Position numbers and translations under genes: made by a program. Positions 29,894-38,832 of a stretch of DNA of 38,931 bases are shown here, one piece after another. Numbering within the stretch: the stretch's first letter is position 1; every line of letters begins with the position of its first letter. Origin of the DNA: Devosia sp. (GTDB taxonomy: Bacteria; Pseudomonadota; Alphaproteobacteria; Rhizobiales; Devosiaceae); assembly GCA_015234425.1 (NCBI GenBank), contig JADGNE010000025.1:1-38931 (forward strand), in the 5' to 3' direction. The notes below the pieces were generated by a model. It did no database searches and had not been told where the DNA came from. It saw only the letters and a program-made list of their open reading frames with translations.

Positions 29894-30562
29894 ATGCTGC
29901 CCTGGATCAAATTGGACGAGACCGCTGTTCCCGGCGGCGGCGTGCTCAAACTCATGCAGCGCGGCACCGAGTTCTCCATCATGTCCGGCGTCATCGAGCT
30001 GATGAACAGCCGCCTCAGCGGCTCCGAGGAGCAGCTGGCCGTCATATCAGCCGAACGGGTCGGCACCCGTCCCGGCGCCCGCATCCTTATCGGCGGGCTC
30101 GGCATGGGTTTCACCCTGCGCACGGCCCTCCAGCATTTCGGCCCCGACGCCGATATCACCATCGCCGAGCTGGTGCCTGCTGTTGTCGACTGGGCCCGTG
30201 GCCCCCTCAAACCCATTCACGGCGACAGCCTCGATGACCCGCGCGTCAAACTCCATCTGGGCGATGTCGCCACGGCGATCACCGAAGGCGGGTCTTACGA
30301 CGCCATTCTCCTTGACGTCGACAATGGCCCCGATGGCCTGTCGCGCCCGGAAAATGACCGGCTCTACAGTGCTCGTGGCCTGGAGGTCGCCAAGACGGCA
30401 CTGACGCGCGGCGGTCACCTGGCCGTCTGGTCGGCTCACCCGGACGCCAAATTCACCAAGCGCCTCAAGTCAGCCAATATGAACGTGGAGGAGTTGCCGG
30501 TGCGCGCCAATGGCAAGCGCGGCGGCGCCCGTCACCTGATCTGGGTCGCCACCAAGAAATGA
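29894..30562 (+). CDS. Spermidine-synthase-like Rossmann (SAM-dependent) protein
   Basis: A 222-residue protein with the spermidine synthase/methyltransferase fold: ILIGGLGMGFTLRTAL (nucleotide-binding glycine loop), ITIAELVPAVVDWAR (acidic residue that would hold the ribose), DDPRVKLHLGDVATAI, and YDAILLDVDNGPDGL at the active-site position. True spermidine synthases have a DxxDP-type motif there, so polyamine synthesis is doubtful. AAGGACG lies before the ATG. The stop overlaps the azlC start (ATGA), so it belongs to the azlCD unit. Substrate unknown; either aminopropyl or methyl transfer is possible. Confidence 0.8.
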   Translation: MLPWIKLDETAVPGGGVLKLMQRGTEFSIMSGVIELMNSRLSGSEEQLAVISAERVGTRPGARILIGGLGMGFTLRTALQHFGPDADITIAELVPAVVDWARGPLKPIHGDSLDDPRVKLHLGDVATAITEGGSYDAILLDVDNGPDGLSRPENDRLYSARGLEVAKTALTRGGHLAVWSAHPDAKFTKRLKSANMNVEELPVRANGKRGGARHLIWVATKK

Positions 30563-31272
30563 CCGATACCATCACCGCGCCCGAAACGGCGCGCAGCGAG
30601 TTTTTCCGCGGCCTCCGGGTTTCGGTTCCTGTCCTCCTGGGCTTCATCCCCTTTGCCTTGGTCCTTGGCTCGCAGGCCGCCGAAAAAGGCATTTCCGCGC
30701 TCGAAATCGCGCTGATGACCGGGCTCAATTTCGCCGGCGGGTCCGAGTTCACCGTCGTCGATCTCTGGACTTGGCCGCCGACCATTCCGCTCATCGTCGC
30801 GCTGACCCTGCTTGTGAACAGCCGCCACATCCTGATGGGCGCGGCGCTTGCCCCCACCATGCGCCATCTGCCCTTGCGAAAGGTGCTGCCGGCGCTGGCG
30901 CTGATGTGCGACGAAAGCTGGGCGCTCGGTCTCGACGACGCGCGCAAGCGCAATGGCGTCCTCAGCCTGCCATTCTATATCGGCCTCTCGCTGGGGCTCT
31001 ATCTCTCCTGGCCCTCCAGCGCCGCCATCGGCGCGCTGATCGGCCCGGTCCTCGGCGATATCACCCGCTTCGGCTTCGACATGGCATTTCCCGCCGTCTT
31101 CCTCGTCATGCTCTCCGGCATGTGGCAGGGCGTGGCGACGGCCCGGCCTTGGCTCGTGAGCCTCGTCGTCGGCGCGGGCACCTATCTCCTCGTCCCCGGC
31201 GCCTGGTATGTGCCCGCCGGCGCGCTCTCCGGCATCATCGCAGCCTATATCTGGGCCAAGCCCGATGCCTGA
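30559..31272 (+). CDS. azlC: AzlC-family branched-chain amino acid exporter, large subunit
   Basis: A 237-residue inner-membrane protein with about six helices. It begins ARSEFFRGLRVSVPVLLGFIPFALVLG and contains FAGGSEFTVV and TLLVNSRHILMGAAL, the AzlC blocks (compare FAGAAQF and NSRHxLY). AzlC/AzlD pairs export branched-chain amino acids or analogues. The start overlaps the preceding stop, and the last eight bases overlap azlD, so the two subunits are translationally coupled. Confidence 0.9.
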   Translation: MTDTITAPETARSEFFRGLRVSVPVLLGFIPFALVLGSQAAEKGISALEIALMTGLNFAGGSEFTVVDLWTWPPTIPLIVALTLLVNSRHILMGAALAPTMRHLPLRKVLPALALMCDESWALGLDDARKRNGVLSLPFYIGLSLGLYLSWPSSAAIGALIGPVLGDITRFGFDMAFPAVFLVMLSGMWQGVATARPWLVSLVVGAGTYLLVPGAWYVPAGALSGIIAAYIWAKPDA

Positions 31273-31564
31273 GCCCATCACCATTCTTGCCATCGTGCTG
31301 ATGGCATCGACCACTTATTTCACCCGCATCGCCGGCTATTTTTTCCTGCGCAACCGCACTTTGAGCCCGCGCCTCGTCACGGTCATGCAGTCTGCGCCCG
31401 GTTGCGTGCTCATCTCCGTCATCGCGCCTGACTTCGTCACCGGCCGCCCCGCCGATCTCATCGCGCTGGCCATCACCATCCTCGCGGCCACGCGGCTACC
31501 CATCCTTCCGACCGTCATAATTGCCATCCTTTCGGCTGGTATCCTGCGCGCGCTCCTCCCCTAG
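31265..31564 (+). CDS. azlD: AzlD-family branched-chain amino acid exporter, small subunit
   Basis: A 99-residue membrane protein with three to four helices (ITILAIVLMASTTYFTRIAGYFFLRN; VMQSAPGCVLISVIAPDFV; LPTVIIAILSAGILRALL). Length and the TRxxGYxxxR pattern match AzlD. The ATG at 31265 lies inside the end of azlC; the frame is open to 31208 but that part overlaps AzlC coding sequence. It should form the exporter together with AzlC. Confidence 0.87.
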   Translation: MPEPITILAIVLMASTTYFTRIAGYFFLRNRTLSPRLVTVMQSAPGCVLISVIAPDFVTGRPADLIALAITILAATRLPILPTVIIAILSAGILRALLP

Positions 31565-31707
31565 CTTCGCCTATAGTCCAATAGTCGTAAGCCTTTAGCT
31601 TAATGTAGGGTCAAAGTGCCCGGCGTTCGGCGGGAGGCCGCACGCACATGGGCTGCTGCATCGGCAGCATCAAGAACAAGACAGGGCAAGCGCCCGAAGG
31701 AGAAGAA

Positions 31708-33975
31708 ATGGTCGACGACAACAAGCCGAGCCAACACGCCGCGGCACTTCACTTTCACGAATATCCGCGCCCCGGAAAGCTCGAGATCGTCGCGACCAAG
31801 CCGCTCGCCAACACGCGCGACCTGTCACTGGCCTATTCTCCCGGCGTCGCCATCCCCTGTGAGGAAATCGCCGTCGATCCGCAAGCCGCCTATAAATACA
31901 CCGCCAAGGGCAATCTCGTCGCCGTCATCTCCAACGGCACAGCCGTTCTGGGCCTGGGCAATATCGGCGCTCTTGCCAGTAAGCCGGTGATGGAAGGCAA
32001 GGCTGTCCTCTTCAAGAAATTCGCTGGCATCGACTCCATCGACATCGAGGTCAACGAGCAGGATCCCCAGCGCTTCATCGATATCGTTGCCCCGCTCGAG
32101 CCGACCTTTGGCGGCATCAATCTCGAGGACATCAAGGCTCCGGAATGCTTTGAGATCGAGGAAGCCCTGCGCGAGCGCATGAACATCCCGGTCTTCCATG
32201 ATGACCAGCATGGCACCGCCATCATCGTCGCCGCCGCCGTGCTCAACGCCATGGAGCTTGTCGGCAAGGACATCGCCAAGGTCAAGATCGTGACCTCGGG
32301 CGCCGGCGCCGCCGCCATTGCCTGCATGAAAATGCTGATCGCCGTCGGTGCCAGCCGCGAAAATATCTGGCTGGCCGACAGCAAGGGCCTCGTCACCAAG
32401 GCGCGCCACAACAATGTCGATCGCTGGCGTGGTGCCTTTGCCCAGGAGACCGAGGCCACCGAACTGGCCGAAGTCATGGACGGCGCCGATATCTATGTCG
32501 GCCTCTCCAAGGCCGGGGCGCTCAAGCCCGAAATGATGAAGAACATGGCGCCCAATCCGCTGATCCTGGCGCTGTCCAATCCGACCCCGGAAATCATGCC
32601 GGAACTGGCGCGCGAAACCCGCCCCGACGCCATGATCTGCACCGGCCGCTCGGACTATCCCAATCAGGTCAACAACGTCCTCTGCTTCCCCTTCCTCTTC
32701 CGCGGCGCGCTCGATTGCGGCGCTACGGTCATCAATGAGGACATGAAGGCCGCCGCCGCCCGCGCCATTGCCAAGCTGGCCCACGAGCCCGGTCTCGAAG
32801 CCTCGGCCCACGGCGTGCCCGCTATTTTCGGCCGCGACTACCTCATCCCCAATCCCTTCGATCAGCGCCTCATCCTGCGCATCGCTCCGGCTGTCGCCAA
32901 GGCGGCAATGGAGAGCGGTGTCGCCCAGCGCCCGATCGCCGATTTCGGCGCCTATCACGACCAGCTCAACCGCTTCGTCTTCCGCTCCGGCCTCGTCATG
33001 AAGCCGATGATCGAGCGCGCCCAGGGCCAGGACAAGCGCGTCGCCTTCGCCGATGGCGAGGATGAGCGCGTCCTGCGCGCCGCCCAGGTCCTGCTCGAAG
33101 ACCGCATCGCCCGTCCAATCCTCATCGGTCGTCCCAGTGTCATCGAAAGCCGCCTCGAGCGTTTCGGCCTTACCATCCGCCCGGGCAAGGACTTTGAGAT
33201 CATCAATCCCGAGGACGATCCGCGCTATCGCGACTATGTCGCCGATTTCCATGCCCTCGTCGGCCGCAAGGGCGTCACTCCGGATACCGCCCGCACCATC
33301 GTGCGCACCAACACCACCGTCATCGGTGCCCTGGCCGTGCGCCGCGGTGAAGCCGATGCGTTGATCTGCGGGCTCGAAGGGCGCTTCATCAAGCACGCCC
33401 GCGACATCCAGTCGGTCATCGGGCTCTCGGCCGAAGCCAGCCAGCTCTCGGCCCTGTCCATGCTGGTGCTCGATCGCGGCGTGTTTTTCCTCGCCGACAC
33501 CTATGTGAACATCGACCCCTCGGCCGACGAGATTGTCTCCATCACGCTTCAGGCCCGCGATCACCTCAAGCGCTTCAATCTCGAGGCCAAGGCGGCGCTG
33601 CTGAGCTATTCCAATTTTGGTTCGCGCGAAGGCGAAACCAGCTGGAAGATGCGCGAGGTCTACGAAAAGCTGCAGGCCGTGGCCCCCGACCTCGTGGTTG
33701 ATGGCGAAATGCAGGGCGACCTCGCCATCAATGAGGGCCTCCGCGACCGCTATATCCCGAACTCGGTCCTGCGCGGCGAAGCCAATCTGCTTATTTTCCC
33801 GAACCTGGAAGCGGCCAACCTCTCGATGACGCTGATCAAGGAGCTCAACAATGGTCTGGCCATCGGCCCGCTGCTGATGGGCACGCGCCAGCCGGCCCAT
33901 ATCCTGGCCCCCAGCGCCACCAGCCGCGGCGTCGTCAACATGGCTGCCATCGCTGCTGCCGAAGCTGTCCGCTAA
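31708..33975 (+). CDS. maeB: NADP-dependent malic enzyme with phosphotransacetylase-like domain
   Basis: A 755-residue MaeB-type enzyme that decarboxylates malate to pyruvate. The malic domain (about 1-160) has [39 protein letters not shown] and [11 protein letters not shown]. The NAD(P)-binding domain has [17 protein letters not shown] and [13 protein letters not shown]. The C-terminal third resembles phosphotransacetylase ([55 protein letters not shown] end) and in relatives serves as an acetyl-CoA-responsive regulatory domain. Start at 31708 (MVDDNKPS) is set by AAGGAG six bases upstream; the frame runs back to 31648. Monocistronic, with its own 143-base upstream gap and a downstream hairpin. 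Confidence 0.93.
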   Translation: MVDDNKPSQHAAALHFHEYPRPGKLEIVATKPLANTRDLSLAYSPGVAIPCEEIAVDPQAAYKYTAKGNLVAVISNGTAVLGLGNIGALASKPVMEGKAVLFKKFAGIDSIDIEVNEQDPQRFIDIVAPLEPTFGGINLEDIKAPECFEIEEALRERMNIPVFHDDQHGTAIIVAAAVLNAMELVGKDIAKVKIVTSGAGAAAIACMKMLIAVGASRENIWLADSKGLVTKARHNNVDRWRGAFAQETEATELAEVMDGADIYVGLSKAGALKPEMMKNMAPNPLILALSNPTPEIMPELARETRPDAMICTGRSDYPNQVNNVLCFPFLFRGALDCGATVINEDMKAAAARAIAKLAHEPGLEASAHGVPAIFGRDYLIPNPFDQRLILRIAPAVAKAAMESGVAQRPIADFGAYHDQLNRFVFRSGLVMKPMIERAQGQDKRVAFADGEDERVLRAAQVLLEDRIARPILIGRPSVIESRLERFGLTIRPGKDFEIINPEDDPRYRDYVADFHALVGRKGVTPDTARTIVRTNTTVIGALAVRRGEADALICGLEGRFIKHARDIQSVIGLSAEASQLSALSMLVLDRGVFFLADTYVNIDPSADEIVSITLQARDHLKRFNLEAKAALLSYSNFGSREGETSWKMREVYEKLQAVAPDLVVDGEMQGDLAINEGLRDRYIPNSVLRGEANLLIFPNLEAANLSMTLIKELNNGLAIGPLLMGTRQPAHILAPSATSRGVVNMAAIAAAEAVR

Positions 33976-33983
33976 CAAACCCT

Positions 33984-34012
33984 GGGAGCAGGGCCAATCA
34001 GGCCCTGCTTCC
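33984..34012 (+). terminator. Hairpin after maeB
   Basis: A 12-base stem GGGAGCAGGGCC / GGCCCTGCTTCC (one G-U pair) with an AATCA loop, nine bases after the maeB stop. It lacks a U-run but is GC-rich and well placed as a terminator before the next operon. Confidence 0.65.
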
Positions 34013-34055
34013 GCTCTCCCCGGAACTCCCGCCTATCCCGGCCGTTATCGGCCAC

Positions 34056-34880
34056 ATGGATCACACCGAACGACTTGCAGCGCAACCGCACCGCAACCAG
34101 GCCCTGTGGACCCTCACGCGCGGCCGCTCCCCCCTTATCGGCACGGCCATTCATGATGGCCATATCGTCAGCGACGATCTCCTCGCGCGCATGGCTCTTG
34201 ATGAACCCGGGCGTCTGCGCGAAGAGGACCCCTTCACCGCCCGCTTCATCGCCGACATCGACAACCGCATCAGTGTCCATCGCTCGCGCTTCGAGCTCGA
34301 TCTCAATCGCGCCCTCGCCGAGGCAATCTATCTGAGGCCCGAACAGGCCTGGGGGCTGAAGGTCTACGAAACCTCCCCTGACGCCGTGCAGCTCGACCGC
34401 CTAGCCCGCCAGCACGCCAGTTATTATGCCATGCTGAAAAGCACGCTGGTCGATATCGAGGCTGAGCACGGGGCGTTCGTCCTCCTCGACATGCATAGCT
34501 ACAACCATCGCCGTGGCGGGGCCGACGCGCCTGCAACCGATCCGGCAAAAGCCCCGGATATCAATATCGGCACCTTCTCTATGGATCGCGCCCGCTGGGC
34601 CCATATTCTTGATCCCTTCATGGAATGCCTCCGTGATCAGCCCTTCCTCGGACGCCGGCTCGATGTGCGCGAAAACATCGCCTTCGACGGCAAGGGCGAA
34701 CAGACCCGCTTCGTGCATGAGCATTTCCCTCAAACGGGTTGCGCCATCGCGGTCGAGTTCAAGAAGATCTTCATGGATGAGCTGACCGGTGCACCCGACG
34801 CCGAGGCCATTGCAGATCTGCAGGCGGCCATCCGCGCCAGCCTGCCACTTCTCGAAGAGCGTCTCGGGGCACGGCCATGA
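34056..34880 (+). CDS. N-formylglutamate amidohydrolase-family protein
   Basis: A 274-residue zinc amidohydrolase of the FGase/HutG-2 family. Visible motifs: VHRSRFELDLNRAL (family SRxxxDLNR), AFVLLDMHSYNHRRGG with metal-type Asp and His, PDINIGTFS, and AIAVEFKKIFMDE near the C-terminus. Family members hydrolyse N-formyl- or other N-acylated acidic amino acids. There is no histidine-utilisation gene nearby; instead the gene overlaps (ATGA) a metallopeptidase gene and is followed by an ATP-grasp ligase gene. It is therefore more likely to remove or process an amide-linked group in that local pathway than to act in histidine breakdown. No strong ribosome binding site is seen before the ATG. Confidence 0.85.
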   Translation: MDHTERLAAQPHRNQALWTLTRGRSPLIGTAIHDGHIVSDDLLARMALDEPGRLREEDPFTARFIADIDNRISVHRSRFELDLNRALAEAIYLRPEQAWGLKVYETSPDAVQLDRLARQHASYYAMLKSTLVDIEAEHGAFVLLDMHSYNHRRGGADAPATDPAKAPDINIGTFSMDRARWAHILDPFMECLRDQPFLGRRLDVRENIAFDGKGEQTRFVHEHFPQTGCAIAVEFKKIFMDELTGAPDAEAIADLQAAIRASLPLLEERLGARP

Positions 34881-36730
34881 GCAGCACCGGCCCCCGGGCG
34901 GCGCTGATCGAAGAGGTCACCGAGGCCCTGGCCGGCGAGACCCCCATCCGCCTTGATCTCGGCGGCAAGGGGCGGCTCTATCTCGATCGCCCCATGCCCT
35001 ATCTCGCCGTCCATGTCGGCAAGCGCAGCGAACTGGCCGCGCGCCAGGCGACCGCCGCCAATACCGCCTATCTCATCGCCCGCACCAGGACTGACGCCAT
35101 CGCCGTCGCCTCGAGCGTCGGCTCGGCCATGCAGCAGCGGTTTGGTGCTTTCCTTATCCTCGATATCGGCGAACTCGAGCGCGACGACCTCGCCGAGGAC
35201 GCGCCCTATCTTGCCCCGTTCGAAGTGTCGGTTTCCGCCCCTGACGATGGCCTCGGCCACACGCTGGCGTCGACCATTTCAAGCGCCGTCGAGGCATTGG
35301 GCGCCCGCTATCGTGCGCCCCAGATCCGGAAGCTGGCGCTCAACGACGATCCCCATGCGGGCCTCGCGCGAAAACTCCCGCAGTTTCCCGTGGTCACCAT
35401 CCGCTTTGCCCCCATCTATCGGGCGCCGGGGACCGGCGAAATCTATCCGCATCTGCACGAACGGCTGGTCGCCGCTATATTTGACGCGGGCCTTCAGGGC
35501 GTCGCCGCCTTTGCCCGCGCCACCACCAGCCTCAAGCCGCCCACCCATCGCGCGCTGGGCCGACGCGTATACGTCGATGCCGTCGCCCGCGCCGACCGCG
35601 CCATAGACGATATCGCCACCCGCTTCGATTTCCTCCTCGCCGTCACCCCGATCAACGCCGAGGCAGCCTGGGCGGAGTTCAAGGCCGGCAAATTCAAGCG
35701 TGCCCCGGCCTTTCTCTATCGTCCTCTCTCGGTGGATGTGGAGGACAGCAAGCGCGCGCTCTTTTCGGTGGCACTCGACCATTTCGAGGACCCGGTTCTG
35801 GGCGCGCTCTATCGCGAAAAGCAGCAGGAGCTCGACCTCCAGCTTTCACTGCTCGCGGCGCGTGAAACCCCGCGCTTTATCGAACTGGGCCGAGCGCTCT
35901 ATGGTTCGGTCGAGCCTCGCCTCCTCGCCGCCGCCCGTTCTATCCTCGAAAAGACAAAGCCCGGCGCCCGCAAATCTCCGGCCGAGACCGCCGACTATCG
36001 CCTCGTCGAAAAGCGCGCCCGCGCCATGATCGCGCGCTATGCCGAACAGTCGAGCGCCTTTGCGACGCCAGTCGAGGTGCGCGACGACTTGCCGAGCGGG
36101 CTCATGGTCTCCAACGGGCGGCTGCTGATTTCCCGCAGCACCGCCATGGATCGTGCCCGCGTCGAACCGCTTTTGAGCCACGAAGTGGGCGTTCACATGC
36201 TCACCTATTTCAATGGCTCGGGCCATGGCCTTCGGCTCTTCCGCACCGGCCTTGCCGGTTATGAGGGCACGCAGGAAGGCCTCGCGGTTCTCGCCGAATA
36301 TCTTGCCGGCGGCATGACCATTTCGCGTCTGCGCCTCATCGCCGCCCGCGTGCTGGCATGTGCAGAAATGCTCGATGGCGCGCGCTTCCCCGATAATTTC
36401 GCCCTTCTTACCAAAACCCACGGCTTCTCCGACAGCGGTGCGTTCAACCTCTTGCTGCGCGTCTATCGCGGCGGCGGTCTCGCCAAGGACGCGATCTACC
36501 TCCGCGGCCTCCTCGAAATCCTCGCCCATCTGGGCAATGGCGGCTCGCTCGACCCCTTCTGGCTCGGCAAGATCGCCGCCAGCCACTTCGGCATCATCCA
36601 GGAGCTGGCCGCGCGCGGTCTCCTCGGTGCGCCGCGTCTCGTTCCCCAATTTCTGACCATGCCCGGTGCCTCCGATCGCCTCGATCGGCTCAAGAGCGGC
36701 GCCGCCCCCATAGATCTCATAGCGTCCTAG
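34877..36730 (+). CDS. QEGLA-motif (DUF1704) predicted zinc metallopeptidase
   Basis: A 617-residue protein of the family annotated as flavohemoglobin expression-modulating QEGLA protein. The C-terminal half has a zincin-type active site: HEVGVH at residues 435-440 (HExxH) and, downstream, GTQEGLAVLAEYLAGGMT with the QEGLA motif at 466-470, whose Glu is a probable third zinc ligand. Eukaryotic relatives (MATCAP group) remove C-terminal residues from tubulin, so a carboxypeptidase-like activity is plausible. The N-terminal half (YLAVHVGKRSELAARQATANTAY type sequence) is a separate alpha/beta region of unknown function. ATG overlaps the amidohydrolase stop; the ATP-grasp gene begins eight bases after the stop. 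Confidence 0.85.
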   Translation: MSSTGPRAALIEEVTEALAGETPIRLDLGGKGRLYLDRPMPYLAVHVGKRSELAARQATAANTAYLIARTRTDAIAVASSVGSAMQQRFGAFLILDIGELERDDLAEDAPYLAPFEVSVSAPDDGLGHTLASTISSAVEALGARYRAPQIRKLALNDDPHAGLARKLPQFPVVTIRFAPIYRAPGTGEIYPHLHERLVAAIFDAGLQGVAAFARATTSLKPPTHRALGRRVYVDAVARADRAIDDIATRFDFLLAVTPINAEAAWAEFKAGKFKRAPAFLYRPLSVDVEDSKRALFSVALDHFEDPVLGALYREKQQELDLQLSLLAARETPRFIELGRALYGSVEPRLLAAARSILEKTKPGARKSPAETADYRLVEKRARAMIARYAEQSSAFATPVEVRDDLPSGLMVSNGRLLISRSTAMDRARVEPLLSHEVGVHMLTYFNGSGHGLRLFRTGLAGYEGTQEGLAVLAEYLAGGMTISRLRLIAARVLACAEMLDGARFPDNFALLTKTHGFSDSGAFNLLLRVYRGGGLAKDAIYLRGLLEILAHLGNGGSLDPFWLGKIAASHFGIIQELAARGLLGAPRLVPQFLTMPGASDRLDRLKSGAAPIDLIAS

Positions 36731-36738
36731 GAGACCTC

Positions 36739-37785
36739 ATGCGCATCGCATTTTTCGTCAATTCCATCGCCGGTGAATCGGCCAAATACACCACCACCGG
36801 CCTCGCCCTCGCCGCGCTGATGCGAGGCCATGACATCTGCTACGTCACCCCCGGCGATTTCGTCCTCCGCCCGGACGATACGCTCTCGGTGCGCGCAACA
36901 GTGCTGCCTGCCGCCAATTACAAAAAACCCGAAACGCTGCACAAGGACCTCCACTCGCGCGACACCCGGGTCGAAACCTACGACATCTCCGAGATCGACG
37001 TGCTGTTCCTGCGCAATGATCCCTCGCTCGATGGCTCCGACCGTCCTTGGGCGACCAATATCGGCACCATTTTCGGGCGCCTCGCCGCCGAGCGCGGCAC
37101 GCTGGTGCTCAACGATCCCGACGGTCTCGCCAAGGCGCAGAACAAGCTCTATTTCCAGGATTATCCTGCCGTCGTCCGCCCCAAGACGCTGATTTCCAAG
37201 AGCGTCGAGGAGATCCGCAGCTTCATCGACGGCGAAAAGAAGGGCGCCATCGTCAAGCCCCTGCAGGGTTCGGGCGGCAAGAATGTCTTCAAGGTCACCT
37301 CCGCCAAGGACCCGAACCTCAACCAGATTTTCGAGGCGGTGAGCGAGGAGGGCTATCTGATCGCCCAGAGCTTCATCCCCGAGGCCAGCGAGGGCGACGT
37401 CCGCTTCTTCCTGATGAACGGCAAGCCAATCATCCGCGACGGCCACTACGCCGCTTTCCGCCGCGTCCCGGCACAGGGCGAAATTCGCTCCAATGTCCAT
37501 GTCGGCGGTGGGCCCGCCAAGGTCGAGATCACTCCGAAAATGCTGGAGATCGCCGAAACCGTGCGCCCGAAAATCCTCGCGGACGGCATGTTCTTTGTCG
37601 GCCTCGATATTGTTGGCGACAAGATCCTCGAGATCAATGTGTTCAGCCCCGGCGGCCTCAACAACGCCTCCGAAATGTACGGCACCAATTTCCTAGACAG
37701 CGTCATCACCGCGCTCGAAGACAAGATCACGACGCGCGATGCCTATGGGCGGCGGCTCGAGAACCGTCAGCTTGCTATTCTGTAA
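36739..37785 (+). CDS. Glutathione-synthetase-like ATP-grasp ligase
   Basis: A 348-residue ATP-grasp protein related to GshB. N-terminal domain MRIAFFVNSIAGESAKYTTTGLALAALMRGHDICYV; LFLRNDPSLDG (GshB LRKDPP-like); NDPDGLAKAQNKLY; ATP site AIVKPLQGSGGKNVF; C-terminal metal-binding region FFVGLDIVGDKILEINVFSPGGL with Asp, Glu and Asn. GGAGACCTC precedes the ATG. True glutathione synthetase joins glycine to gamma-glutamylcysteine; here the close linkage with a zinc peptidase and an amidohydrolase, with no gshA nearby, suggests ligation of an amino acid to another peptide or protein. Housekeeping glutathione synthesis cannot be excluded without knowing whether the genome has another gshB. Confidence 0.85.
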   Translation: MRIAFFVNSIAGESAKYTTTGLALAALMRGHDICYVTPGDFVLRPDDTLSVRATVLPAANYKKPETLHKDLHSRDTRVETYDISEIDVLFLRNDPSLDGSDRPWATNIGTIFGRLAAERGTLVLNDPDGLAKAQNKLYFQDYPAVVRPKTLISKSVEEIRSFIDGEKKGAIVKPLQGSGGKNVFKVTSAKDPNLNQIFEAVSEEGYLIAQSFIPEASEGDVRFFLMNGKPIIRDGHYAAFRRVPAQGEIRSNVHVGGGPAKVEITPKMLEIAETVRPKILADGMFFVGLDIVGDKILEINVFSPGGLNNASEMYGTNFLDSVITALEDKITTRDAYGRRLENRQLAIL

Positions 37786-37812
37786 CCCGACACAACAAAG
37801 CACGGAGCTGCG

Positions 37813-38832
37813 ATGATCACGGATGTGGTGCCCCCCGAAGAGCTGATCTATTCATCCGACAGCGAGCCGGGGTGGCGCCGCATCCGGCGCGGCGACCACT
37901 TCGCCTATCTCGACGCCGCGGGTAAGGCACTCAAGGCAATGGACCGCCAGCGCATCGAGGCGCTGGTCATCCCGCCCGCCTGGACCGAGGTCTGGATTTG
38001 TCCTGATCCCGACGGCCACCTTCAGGCTACCGGTCGTGACGAACGCGGCCGCAAGCAATATCTTTATGATCCGCGCTGGACCCAGCACCGCAGCGAGACC
38101 AAGTTCGGCTCGCTCCTGTCCTTTGCCAGGGTCCTGCCGAGCATAAGGGAACAGGTCGAGGCGGACCTCAGGCGCCGTCGCACCGATCTGCCCCATGTCG
38201 CCGCCTCGGTGGTCTGGCTCCTCGACAATTCCCTCATCCGCATCGGCAATTCCCGCTATGCCAAGGAAAACAAGAGCTTTGGCCTGACCACCCTGCGCAA
38301 CCGCCATGTCGAGATCGCCGGCAAGGCCGTACGCTTCCGTTTCAAGGGCAAATCGGGAAAGCAATGGAAGCTGGAGCTGACCGATCGGCGCATCTCCCGC
38401 ATCGTGTCGAACCTGCAGGACCTGCCGGGCCAGCATCTCTTCCAGTATGAAGACGAGGAGGGCGTTCACCCCATCACCTCGCGCGACGTGAACGCCTATA
38501 TTTCCGAGCGTGCCGGCGGGACGTTCAGCTCGAAACATTTCCGCACCTGGTCCGCCACCGTGGGCGCATATGACCTGCTCTCGCAAATGGAGCGGGCCGA
38601 AACCAAAACCGGCCGCGCCCGCCAGGTCAACGAAGTCCTCGACACCATCTGCCAGCGTCTCGGCAACACGCGCGCCGTCTGCCGCTCCGGCTATGTCCAC
38701 CCGCGCGTCATCGCCGACTGGGAAGAGGGGCGCCTCATCCGCCCCAAAGGCGTCCGCACAAAACCGTTTCTGGACCGCGATGAACTGGAGACGCTGGCCT
38801 ATCTGAAAGGGATCGAGGCCAATGACCAGTGA
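37813..38832 (+). CDS. DNA topoisomerase IB (poxvirus-like bacterial type)
   Basis: A 339-residue type IB topoisomerase. The N-terminal beta domain contains YLDAAGKALKAMDRQRIEALVIPPAWTEVWICPDPDGHLQATGRDERGRKQYLYDPRW. Catalytic residues: Arg in IRIGNSRYAKENKSFGLTTLRNRH, Lys in FKGKSGK, the second basic pair in SSKHFRTWSATV, and nucleophile Tyr294 in CRSGYVHPRV. Length and order match bacterial TopIB, which relaxes supercoils through a 3'-phosphotyrosine intermediate. CGGAG precedes the ATG. It lies 27 bases after the ATP-grasp gene and may share its transcript, with no evident functional link. Confidence 0.93.
   Translation: MITDVVPPEELIYSSDSEPGWRRIRRGDHFAYLDAAGKALKAMDRQRIEALVIPPAWTEVWICPDPDGHLQATGRDERGRKQYLYDPRWTQHRSETKFGSLLSFARVLPSIREQVEADLRRRRTDLPHVAASVVWLLDNSLIRIGNSRYAKENKSFGLTTLRNRHVEIAGKAVRFRFKGKSGKQWKLELTDRRISRIVSNLQDLPGQHLFQYEDEEGVHPITSRDVNAYISERAGGTFSSKHFRTWSATVGAYDLLSQMERAETKTGRARQVNEVLDTICQRLGNTRAVCRSGYVHPRVIADWEEGRLIRPKGVRTKPFLDRDELETLAYLKGIEANDQ

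Noticed and set aside
31825..33978. 717-aa minus-strand frame opposite maeB
   Set aside because: It is an antisense shadow of a well-conserved malic enzyme; it has repetitive acidic composition and no family motifs.
34056..34880. Histidine-utilisation (hut) operon membership of the N-formylglutamate amidohydrolase
   Set aside because: No hutH, hutU, hutI or hutF gene lies nearby; the gene overlaps the QEGLA peptidase gene instead.
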